Source of the DNA: Rhodospirillales bacterium
GTDB taxonomy: Bacteria > Pseudomonadota > Alphaproteobacteria > Rhodospirillales > Casp-alpha2
DNA: 5,693 bases
Assembly: GCA_021775275.1 (NCBI GenBank)
Contig: JAJFIE010000516.1
Coordinates: 1 to 5,693 of the forward strand
Direction: 5' to 3'
Below are positions 1 through 5,693 of this stretch, in pieces (within the stretch, counting starts at the first letter, position 1; every line of letters starts with the position of its first letter). The position numbers and the translations under genes are program-made. The notes beneath the pieces were generated by a model. That model did not search any database. It saw only the letters and a program-made list of their open reading frames with translations, and was not told where the DNA came from.

Positions 1-1378
1 CCACAATGCCATGTTGCGTAGCGTCATCGGTCTCCAGTGTTACCAAAACCCCGATCCGCGAAGTAGCGTCATCTAATGCTGATTTCAGGTCGCTGCGAAG
101 TGATGCAATGACATCACCATTCGCTCGAATGGTCAACGGGCGACCGGGTGTTCCAGCAGCTACGTGATGTAACCGGCGCAGGGCTTCATAAGCTGTAGTT
201 TCCGGTCGATCTATCAAAATATTGGACAGGCTTGTGGCGCGCCGTCGGCGGGTCAGTTCCACGAGGCCAAGCCGGGTAAAGCCTACCACCTCTACCGGCA
301 CGGGATCATCCGATGATGCGGAAACCAGTCGTTCCAGCAATGCCCGCCCGGCCTCTTTATCCCGGTTGCGGATGAAATCCACGACAATATTGCCCGACAG
401 ATTACGAAGCCGGAGTGCATGGACCAGTGCGTCCGCCGCTTCTTCGTTGGTCCGGCGGATAAGGTCGCTCCCCTTTCTGCCGTTGCCACTGCTGGCGCTA
501 TCTGTATCCACATCGACCGTTATACAGGCAGGCGTTTCATGGATATGAAGACATCCACCTGAGGGCAATGGCACACGGGGACTGATGGCCGCATCAATTT
601 GCGCCTCAACGCCCTCCACCTCAAAAAGCCCTTCGGCGCCCTGATACTGCTCCAGGTGGTCGAGAAGCCCGGGTTCTGATCGTTCCAGATAGTTCTTTAC
701 GCCGAGGAAAGCATCGATGCCCTCCACCACGATACGCTGTGTCTGCGTGACATCGATCCCCTGCAAAACCTGCAACACCGGGTCGGGCGCAGCGATCAAA
801 CAATGGGGCGGTTTGATCTGGGTGGACAATCCACGCGCATCCAGCCATGTGTTACGCAAAGCTGACAGATCCGAGATAGCCCGGGACACCCCATCTGCAC
901 CTGACAGCAGGGCTGCCGTGCGGACAATCGCACCGTCACCGGGCTCTACTTCTGCCGCTACAGCATCGGCCATCCGGTCTGCCAGATCAGGATCGTTTCC
1001 CTTTCGCGAGACATTGATACCCGGTTGGCCGGGGGTGTAGACAGCATAGCGGTCCGGCAGCGACACGCGAGTGGTCAGACGCGCACCTTTTTCAACCATG
1101 GCTTCGTGACGAACCTGAACAATTACCGCCTCACCTTCCTGAACCGGGGATCGGGTCGCTTTCTCGGGAAATGGCAGAAACCCATCCCGCCGGTCGCCAA
1201 TGTCCAGAAATGCTCCCCGGATAGAAGGCACCACCGCCTTGACCCGCCCCAGGATGACATCGCCTGCCTGTATACCGCTATCAGGACGGTAAATCCGGAT
1301 ATCGATTAGCCTTAAGTTGCCCAGCGATGCAATGCGGTGTTCCGGAGTCACTGCGTCAATCAGGATCGTATCGATCAT
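1..1378 (-). CDS. Ribonuclease E/G family protein (Rne/Rng-like), 3' end cut by window edge
   Basis: This frame stays open for 459 codons from an ATG at 1378 and leaves the window without a stop, so the C-terminus is missing. The RNase E/G family makes 5'-end-sensing, single-strand endonucleases that process rRNA and mRNA in the cytoplasm. Visible parts in order: an S1-type RNA-binding region from about residue 38 (GDVILGRVKAV, then GAFLDIG); K97 in EKGARLTT, matching the RNA-contacting lysine of E. coli RNase E; R153-T154 in AIVRTAA, matching the 5'-monophosphate pocket; D289 in ITVDVDTD and D334 in IVVDFI, matching the two magnesium-binding aspartates; and the family signature GFTRLGLVELTRRR from residue 366. 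No CPxC zinc-link follows that signature up to the edge. The start overlaps the maf stop in ATGA, which implies translational coupling; no strong Shine-Dalgarno is seen. It is probably the divergent RNase E/G paralogue often found after maf in alphaproteobacteria rather than the main degradosome RNase E. Confidence 0.9.
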   Translation of the reverse strand, partial: MIDTILIDAVTPEHRIASLGNLRLIDIRIYRPDSGIQAGDVILGRVKAVVPSIRGAFLDIGDRRDGFLPFPEKATRSPVQEGEAVIVQVRHEAMVEKGARLTTRVSLPDRYAVYTPGQPGINVSRKGNDPDLADRMADAVAAEVEPGDGAIVRTAALLSGADGVSRAISDLSALRNTWLDARGLSTQIKPPHCLIAAPDPVLQVLQGIDVTQTQRIVVEGIDAFLGVKNYLERSEPGLLDHLEQYQGAEGLFEVEGVEAQIDAAISPRVPLPSGGCLHIHETPACITVDVDTDSASSGNGRKGSDLIRRTNEEAADALVHALRLRNLSGNIVVDFIRNRDKEAGRALLERLVSASSDDPVPVEVVGFTRLGLVELTRRRRATSLSNILIDRPETTAYEALRRLHHVAAGTPGRPLTIRANGDVIASLRSDLKSALDDATSRIGVLVTLETDDATQHGIV

Positions 1379-1986
1379 CGTACGTCACATGCACCCGGGT
1401 CAGTGGGGTAGCCCGCCCCATTCAGCATCTGCGCCACTTCATACAAAGGCAACCCCACCACATTGCTGTAGGAACCATTGATCTGCTTGACGAAACATGC
1501 CGCCAGTCCCTGAACAGCATACCCCCCGGCCTTGCCGTACCATTCACCCGATGACAGATAGCCGTCCAGTTCCTGCTTGGTCAAACGCTTGAACTGAACA
1601 GCCGTCATGACGATCCGGGTCCGGGCGCTCCCATCCGGAGAGATCAGGCAGACACCACCGTAAACCCGGTGCCGCCGCCCCGATAACAATGTCAGGCAAC
1701 GCCGTGCCTGATCTTCGTCTTCTGCTTTGGGCAAAGCGCGCCGTCCACAGGCCACCACCGTATCTGCACCGATTACGAAGGAACCGATTGCGATTTTTGC
1801 TACTTCACGGGCCTTGAGTTCGGCCAATCGACCGGCGAGGACTCGTGGCTGTTCTGCTTTCAGGGGCGTCTCGTCAATCTCTGCAGGAACGACAGAACTC
1901 GGCGTGATGCCAATCTGGGCAAGTAAATCCAGTCGCCTCGGCGAAGCCGAAGCAAGGATCAGTTGAATGTCAGGGGATGCGGTCAT
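1375..1986 (-). CDS. maf: Maf-family nucleotide pyrophosphatase (YhdE-type, dTTP/UTP)
   Basis: This is a complete 203-residue Maf protein, the usual length. Maf proteins hydrolyse nucleoside triphosphates to the monophosphate and pyrophosphate in the cytoplasm; the YhdE branch prefers dTTP, UTP and modified pyrimidines, and the family is linked to house-cleaning and division arrest. Motifs seen: the N-terminal substrate loop LASASPRR (residues 11-18), EIDETP (36-41), GADTVV (73-78) with the likely catalytic base D75, SGRRHRVYGG (102-111), KAGGYAVQG (152-160) and INGSYSNVVGLPL near residues 170-182. The KAG-Y-VQG form points to the YhdE branch rather than the 7-methyl-GTP-specific YceF branch, an inference from motif memory. 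The ATG at 1986 has AGAGG at 1991-1995 as a ribosome site. It lies 37 bp after infA, and its stop overlaps the next gene's start (ATGA), so it is surely cotranscribed with both. Confidence 0.95.
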   Translation of the reverse strand: MTASPDIQLILASASPRRLDLLAQIGITPSSVVPAEIDETPLKAEQPRVLAGRLAELKAREVAKIAIGSFVIGADTVVACGRRALPKAEDEDQARRCLTLLSGRRHRVYGGVCLISPDGSARTRIVMTAVQFKRLTKQELDGYLSSGEWYGKAGGYAVQGLAACFVKQINGSYSNVVGLPLYEVAQMLNGAGYPTDPGACDVR

Positions 1987-2023
1987 ACCGCCTCTCGCGG
2001 GGAACCCGGTCAGACCCGGTTAC

Positions 2024-2242
2024 CTATTTGAACCGGAAGGTGATACGGCCCTTCGTGAGGTCGTAAGGTGTCATTTCAACAGTTACCTGGTCACCGGCGA
2101 GCACACGAATACGGTGCTTGCGCATCTTGCCCGCAGTATGGGCAAGAATTTCGTGATCATTTTCGAGTTTTACCCGGAACATAGCGTTCGGCAACAACTC
2201 CGTCACCGTACCGTTGAACTCGAGAACGTCTTCTTTAGCCAT
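2024..2242 (-). CDS. infA: Translation initiation factor IF-1
   Basis: This 72-residue protein is a full-length IF-1, the single OB-fold factor that binds the ribosomal A site on the 30S subunit and helps IF-2 and IF-3 select the initiator tRNA. The sequence is typical from end to end: it begins [13 protein letters not shown], has the central [21 protein letters not shown] (here broken as [13 protein letters not shown] then [10 protein letters not shown]) and ends with [13 protein letters not shown]. The start is ATG at 2242 with AAAGGA at 2248-2253 as ribosome site. It follows a 116-bp gap, the second longest in the window, which may hold its own promoter. Maf begins 37 bp downstream on the same strand. 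Nothing about the protein is unusual. Confidence 0.98.
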   Translation of the reverse strand: MAKEDVLEFNGTVTELLPNAMFRVKLENDHEILAHTAGKMRKHRIRVLAGDQVTVEMTPYDLTKGRITFRFK

Positions 2243-2358
2243 GCCGATCCTTTCGCACTCAGGCTGGAAGTGGCCAGAAAATGGCCGTAAAAAGCAGGAA
2301 AATCAAGCATTTACCCGCTATCTATTGAATTATTGTGTGTTTTCAAACACTTAGACAA
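2243..2358 (-). promoter_or_regulatory. Gap upstream of infA with possible promoter and two small dyads
   Basis: This AT-richer gap between the phosphatase stop and infA is the likeliest place for an infA promoter. On the minus strand TTGAAA (2346-2341) and TAGATA (2324-2319), spaced by 16 bases, resemble -35 and -10 boxes, although the -10 match is only three of six. The -35-like box sits in a perfect 6-bp inverted repeat, GTGTTT/AAACAC with a 2-base centre (2337-2350). A second small hairpin, GGCCA/TGGCC with a 5-base loop (2272-2286), would lie in the infA leader. Neither dyad is followed by a T-run on the transcribed strand, so neither looks like an intrinsic terminator. The promoter call is tentative. 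Confidence 0.35.
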
Positions 2359-2802
2359 TCAAGTATCCCGTGTCATATGTAACGGGAACCGATTTTTGAT
2401 TCGCTCCATCAACTCATCACGTACCTTTCGGTATGCATCTAGAACTGACTCCCTGTCTTCAGACTGGATAATACTCGGGTCGAACGTGTTCCAGAACTCC
2501 AATTCACATGCCATCCACTGGGTCATATCAACGGCTTTGTGCTGGGCCTCCGGTGACAGGGAAATAATCAGATCAAACGAAGAGTCCTCCAAATCATCAA
2601 AAGTCTTGGACCGGTGACGCGACAGATCAATGCCGATCTCATCCATGACAGCAATGGCGAAACCATCAATTTCCCCCTCGCGCGCACCGGCTGAATCCAC
2701 ATAGATTTTATGGCCGTGCAGATATTTCAACATCCCCTCGGCCATGGCCGACCGGATAGAATTCCGCGTGCACGCGAACAGAACGGCGGAGGGCAGTTCC
2801 AT
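2359..2802 (-). CDS. Low-molecular-weight protein-tyrosine-phosphatase / ArsC-like phosphatase family protein
   Basis: This protein belongs to the low-molecular-weight phosphatase fold shared by LMW tyrosine phosphatases and thioredoxin-type arsenate reductases. From the preferred start it has 147 residues. The phosphate-binding loop C-X5-R-S is near the N-terminus (C11 to S18, CTRNSIRS), preceded by the hydrophobic strand SAVLF; the general-acid aspartate is probably D108 in FDP. The second cysteine pair used by thioredoxin-linked arsenate reductases is not evident (the only later cysteine is C99), so arsenate reduction is unlikely; the true substrate is unknown. The start chosen is ATG at 2802, 5 bases after the UPF0262 stop. 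A longer reading begins with TTG at 2832, overlaps the previous gene by 25 bases and lacks a ribosome site, so I prefer the ATG. It is cotranscribed with the UPF0262 gene and precedes infA, a conserved alphaproteobacterial arrangement. Confidence 0.85.
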   Translation of the reverse strand: MELPSAVLFACTRNSIRSAMAEGMLKYLHGHKIYVDSAGAREGEIDGFAIAVMDEIGIDLSRHRSKTFDDLEDSSFDLIISLSPEAQHKAVDMTQWMACELEFWNTFDPSIIQSEDRESVLDAYRKVRDELMERIKNRFPLHMTRDT

Positions 2803-2807
2803 CGGCG

Positions 2808-3281
2808 TCAGCCCCGGACGTGCAGAACGCAAATAAGGGTAAACAGGCGCCGCGCCGTATCCAGATCGATTTCGACTTTACCATCCAATCGATCCCGCAA
2901 CAGGTCCGCGCCTTCATTATGCAACCCCCGCCGTCCCATATCGATAGCCTCAATCTGCGACGGAGCTTTGGTTTTGATAGCGTCGAAATAACTCTCACAA
3001 ACCAGGAAATAGTCCTTGATGATGCGGCGGAATGATCTAGCGGATAACGCGATCTCACCGAGGGGATTTTCCTCCTCATTCCGGATATCGAAGACCAGAC
3101 GGTCTTCTTCGATCCTCATATGCAGATGGTATGGTCCAGTGAATCCGCCTGCGGGAGCAAACTTGTTTTCTTCCAGCAAATCAAAAATTGCGACTTTTTG
3201 CTCATGTTCAACCTGAGGGCTCCGCCGCACGACGGATTTCTCATCCATGGTAATATTTGCAATTCTCTGGGTATGCGGCAT
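2808..3281 (-). CDS. UPF0262 family protein of unknown function
   Basis: The protein matches the UPF0262 family, which is small, cytoplasmic-looking and, as far as I recall, nearly confined to Alphaproteobacteria; no function is established. Family-like stretches are QRIANITMDE near the N-terminus, VVRRSPQVEHEQKVAIFDLLEENKF (given as RRSPQVEHEQ and IFDLLEENKF), GPYHLHMRIEEDRLVFDI and a C-terminal IEAIDMGRRGLHNEGADLL. There is no signal peptide, membrane segment or metal motif. The start chosen is the ATG at 3281, giving 157 residues, because GGAGG (3287-3291) lies 5 bases upstream. An in-frame ATG at 3293 would add MEAA but uses that same GGAGG as coding sequence and has no good ribosome site. 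The gene lies 28 bp after hisD and 5 bp before the phosphatase start, so it should be part of the same transcript. Confidence 0.88.
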   Translation of the reverse strand: MPHTQRIANITMDEKSVVRRSPQVEHEQKVAIFDLLEENKFAPAGGFTGPYHLHMRIEEDRLVFDIRNEEENPLGEIALSARSFRRIIKDYFLVCESYFDAIKTKAPSQIEAIDMGRRGLHNEGADLLRDRLDGKVEIDLDTARRLFTLICVLHVRG

Positions 3282-3292
3282 GGCCGCCTCCA
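3282..3292 (-). promoter_or_regulatory. Ribosome-binding site that decides the UPF0262 start
   Basis: On the minus strand GGAGG at 3291-3287 stands 5 bases before the ATG at 3281. It falls inside the extra codons of the longer reading from the ATG at 3293, which supports the shorter start. Confidence 0.6.
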
Positions 3293-3309
3293 TCAGGTCA
3301 AGTCAGAGC

Positions 3310-4614
3310 CTACTGCCCGGCGCGCTTGTTCAGCCGGATATCGATGGACAGGGCATGGGCGTCGAGGCCCTCGGCCCGCGCCAGTGTCGCCGCAGCCGGG
3401 CCAATTGTCGCCAGGGCTTCACTATCGCACTGGATAAATGATGACCGTTTGAGGAAGTCCGGAACCCCAAGACCCGACGAAAACCGGGCGCTGCGCGACG
3501 TTGGCAGGACATGATTCGGTCCTGCCATGTAATCGCCCAGGGCTTCAGGCACATAACGGCCCAGAAACATGGAACCGGCATTGCGTACGGTACGCGAAAA
3601 GCCATCCGCATCGTCGAGGGCTACCTCCAGATGTTCCGGCGCGACACGGTCCACGATGTCAGCGGCCTGAGTCAGATTTTCGACGACGATCACAGCGCCA
3701 AAATCCTGCCAGCTTGCCATGGCCGTGTCACGGCGGCTCAGGGCCTTCAGATGACGATCCACTGCGGCGCAGACCTGATCTGCAAATCCACCATCAGGCG
3801 TCACCAGAATGGACTGTGACGCCGCATCGTGCTCGGCCTGAGACAACAGATCAGCAGCAATCCACGCCGGGTCATTGCCGCCGTCCGCCACCACCAGAAT
3901 CTCGGACGGCCCCGCGATCATATCAATACCAACGGTCCCAAATACTTGTCGCTTGGCCGCTGCCACATAGGCGTTGCCAGGGCCGACGATCTTGTCCACC
4001 GGCTTAATGGTTTCCGTGCCGTACGCCAGCGCACCAATGGCCTGCGCGCCGCCGATGCGGTAAATCTCTGTCACACCCGCAAGCTGTGCCGCTGCAAGCA
4101 CCAGTGGATTGATCTTCCCATCCGGGGTCGGCACCACCATAACGATCCGCTCCACACCCGCGACTTTGGCAGGTAAGGCGTTCATCAGAACCGATGACGG
4201 ATAGGCGGCCGTTCCGCCCGGCACATAGAGCCCTGCGGCGGCAACGGATTTCCAGCGGTAGCCGAGGCGTACCCCGATATGGTCCACGTAGTCCAGATCT
4301 TCCGGCATCTGGCGCTTGTGAAAATCACCGATGCGGTCGGCGGCCATGTCCAGCGCCGCCAGTGTCTCGCTGTCGCATGAAGCCCGTGCGGCAGATACTT
4401 CTTCAGCGGTAAAGGCCAGATTACCCGGCGCCAGCTCGAACCGGTCGAACGTGCGGGTATACTCCACCAGCGCCGCATCACCGCGCGCCCTTACGTTATC
4501 CAGAATAGCGGATACCACGTCATTGACGTCGCTGTCAGACTCACGTTTCATGCCCAGCAGGTCCTGAAAGCATACTTCGAAGTCCGCATCACCGGTTGAT
4601 AGACGGCGCACCAT
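3310..4614 (-). CDS. hisD: Histidinol dehydrogenase
   Basis: HisD catalyses the last two steps of histidine synthesis, oxidising L-histidinol through histidinal to histidine with two NAD+, as a zinc-dependent cytoplasmic homodimer. The 434-residue length is normal. The residues known from E. coli HisD are all present, shifted by at most one: Q259 and H262 in LLSQAEHD, E327 and H328 in APEHLE, D361 in GDYMAGPNHVLPT and H420 near the end in DAHALSI. The family signature with GPSEILVVAD lies at residues 235-244, and GGTAAYPSSVLMNALPA at 133-149 is also typical. The ATG at 4614 overlaps the hisG stop in TAATG, so the two are almost certainly translationally coupled. The TAG stop at 3312-3310 is followed 28 bp later by the UPF0262 gene. 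I see no broken or missing key residue. Confidence 0.98.
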   Translation of the reverse strand: MVRRLSTGDADFEVCFQDLLGMKRESDSDVNDVVSAILDNVRARGDAALVEYTRTFDRFELAPGNLAFTAEEVSAARASCDSETLAALDMAADRIGDFHKRQMPEDLDYVDHIGVRLGYRWKSVAAAGLYVPGGTAAYPSSVLMNALPAKVAGVERIVMVVPTPDGKINPLVLAAAQLAGVTEIYRIGGAQAIGALAYGTETIKPVDKIVGPGNAYVAAAKRQVFGTVGIDMIAGPSEILVVADGGNDPAWIAADLLSQAEHDAASQSILVTPDGGFADQVCAAVDRHLKALSRRDTAMASWQDFGAVIVVENLTQAADIVDRVAPEHLEVALDDADGFSRTVRNAGSMFLGRYVPEALGDYMAGPNHVLPTSRSARFSSGLGVPDFLKRSSFIQCDSEALATIGPAAATLARAEGLDAHALSIDIRLNKRAGQ

Positions 4615-5294
4615 TATGCCGCCTCCCCGGTCGCGGCAACTGCATCACGAAAACGGTCAATCCAGTGGTTGATATCCGTGGGTCGAGTTTTCCAGGATGC
4701 ACGATTGACGGCCAGACGGGATGTCACCTGCGCCAGGGTTTCTATTTCAACCAGGCCATTGGCTTTCAACGTCGCACCACTGGATACCAGATCCACAATG
4801 CGGCGGCACAGGCCCAGCGACGGGGCAAGTTCCATGGCGCCATTCAGCTTGATACATTCGGCCTGTACACCGCGTTTGGCGAAGTAGGCGCGGGTGATCT
4901 CAGGGTACTTGGTCGCGACGCGAACGCTGGACCATGTCGCGGGATCATCATCGCCGACCATGTCAGCGGGTTCCGCAACCGAGATCCGACAATGTCCGAT
5001 TTTCAGGTCCAGCGGAGCATAAATTTCCGGAAAGTCGAATTCCATCAGAACATCGTTACCCGCGACACCCAGATGCGCAGCCCCGAAGGCGACAAACGTC
5101 GCCACGTCGAAACTGCGAACCCGGATAATATCCAGATTATCAATGTTGGTGGAAAAACGGAGCTGGCGGCTGCTGTTATCATCGAAGGCCGCTTCCGGTT
5201 CGATCCCGGCACGACGAACCAGAGGCATCACTTCCTTGAGGATGCGCCCCTTGGGCAAGGCAAGAACCAGTTTTTCGTTCGCCGGACGACTCAT
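4614..5294 (-). CDS. hisG: ATP phosphoribosyltransferase, short form (HisG-S)
   Basis: HisG joins ATP and phosphoribosyl pyrophosphate to form phosphoribosyl-ATP, the first committed step of histidine synthesis. The protein has 226 residues, the length of the short form, which lacks the C-terminal histidine-binding domain of the long form (about 300 residues) and works in a complex with HisZ, an aminoacyl-tRNA-synthetase-like regulator. Seen in order: LVLALPKGRI at the N-terminus (residues 9-18), a central VRSFDVATFVAFGAAHLGVAGNDVL (key part AHLGVAGND, 73-81), VATKYPEITRAYF (126-138) and the PRPP-binding loop DLVSSGATLKANGL (168-181). The ATG at 5294 has AAGG at 5302-5305 as ribosome site, with 7 bases between. 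Its TAA stop overlaps hisD in TAATG. No hisZ is in this window. Confidence 0.97.
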   Translation of the reverse strand: MSRPANEKLVLALPKGRILKEVMPLVRRAGIEPEAAFDDNSSRQLRFSTNIDNLDIIRVRSFDVATFVAFGAAHLGVAGNDVLMEFDFPEIYAPLDLKIGHCRISVAEPADMVGDDDPATWSSVRVATKYPEITRAYFAKRGVQAECIKLNGAMELAPSLGLCRRIVDLVSSGATLKANGLVEIETLAQVTSRLAVNRASWKTRPTDINHWIDRFRDAVAATGEAA

Positions 5295-5315
5295 TACGTG
5301 ACCTTATTTTATCAA

Positions 5316-5356
5316 ACAGCCAAATCCGCCGGACAATTCCTGTCCGGCGCGGCTGT
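5316..5356 (-). terminator. Strong compound stem-loop between murA and hisG (possible terminator or leader structure)
   Basis: A perfect 9-bp stem (5327-5335 with 5341-5349, CGCCGGACA/TGTCCGGCG) closes a 5-base loop. An outer 6-bp stem (5316-5321 with 5351-5356, ACAGCC/GGCTGT) encloses it across a 5/1 internal loop. On the transcribed minus strand the structure is followed by TTGATAAAATAAGG, which is AT-rich but not a proper T-run, so it may weakly terminate murA transcription, stabilise an mRNA end or regulate hisG. It ends about 11 bases before the hisG ribosome site. Confidence 0.45.
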
Positions 5357-5359
5357 CAT

Positions 5360-5406
5360 ATCCTGTTTTTTGTGGAAAAACCAGTCAGGATGGCGACCAG
5401 CGCCAT
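5360..5406 (-). repeat. Two further inverted repeats in the murA-hisG gap
   Basis: One repeat is GTTTTT/AAAAAC (5365-5370 with 5376-5381, loop 5 bases), extended by ATCCT/AGGAT (5360-5364 with 5387-5391) across a 5-base bulge. The other is ATGGCG/CGCCAT (5390-5395 with 5401-5406, loop 5 bases). They share two bases, so both cannot form in full at once. With the stem at 5316-5356 they fill most of the gap between murA and hisG. Function unknown; chance pairing is possible for the weaker two. Confidence 0.35.
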
Positions 5407-5422
5407 GTCCTTTCCCGGGCCT

Positions 5423-5693
<271 letters not shown>

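Noticed and set aside
2001..2021. Repeated CCGGGT in the infA-maf gap
   Set aside because: It is a short direct repeat, at most a 4-bp CCGG stem, with no T-run; too weak for a terminator.
2359..2802. Arsenate reductase (arsC) function for the phosphatase gene
   Set aside because: The C-X5-R loop fits, but the downstream redox cysteine pair of thioredoxin-linked ArsC is missing and no ars genes are nearby.
3501..4007. Long plus-strand open frame of 168 codons opposite hisD
   Set aside because: It lies wholly antisense to a well conserved hisD, its composition is rich in Arg, Pro and His as expected from a shadow frame, and it resembles no family I know.
5299..5336. Promoter-like TTGTCC and TAAAAT on the minus strand just before hisG
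   Set aside because: The spacing is 19 bases and transcription would start at about 5299, downstream of the hisG ribosome site (5302-5305), which would then be left out of the mRNA.

Overview
The window looks like chromosomal core DNA of an alphaproteobacterium. It has moderately high GC content. It carries the block murA - hisG - hisD - UPF0262 gene - low-molecular-weight phosphatase - infA - maf - RNase E/G-family gene. UPF0262 proteins are, from memory, almost confined to Alphaproteobacteria, and this gene order recurs in that class. HisG beside murA, in its short form, suggests a Rhodospirillales-like lineage, but I cannot fix the order or genus from the sequence. I see no insertion sequence, phage gene, CRISPR array, tRNA or rRNA.

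All eight genes lie on the minus strand, so transcription runs from high to low coordinates. From right to left: the last 89 codons of murA enter at the right edge (5423-5692). A 128-bp gap follows, holding three closely spaced inverted repeats. Next are hisG (4614-5294) and hisD (3310-4614), overlapping by one base in TAATG. After a short gap come the UPF0262 gene (2808-3281) and a phosphatase gene whose best start is 5 bases further on (2359-2802). A 116-bp AT-richer gap with small dyads, probably holding a promoter, precedes infA (2024-2242). A 37-bp gap separates infA from maf (1375-1986). Maf overlaps the RNase gene in ATGA, and that gene runs open for 459 codons to the left edge, where it is cut.

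The genes join several housekeeping jobs: peptidoglycan precursor synthesis (MurA), the first and last steps of histidine synthesis (HisG, HisD), translation initiation (IF-1), removal of non-canonical or selected nucleotides (Maf) and RNA processing (RNase E/G family). The two least understood members are the UPF0262 protein and the phosphatase. HisG lacks the C-terminal regulatory domain, so a HisZ partner should be encoded elsewhere.

I found no convincing new biological system. The points most worth a second look are the tandem stem-loops before hisG, the RNase E/G-family protein with catalytic residues but no visible zinc-link cysteines, and the UPF0262-phosphatase pair of unknown role.
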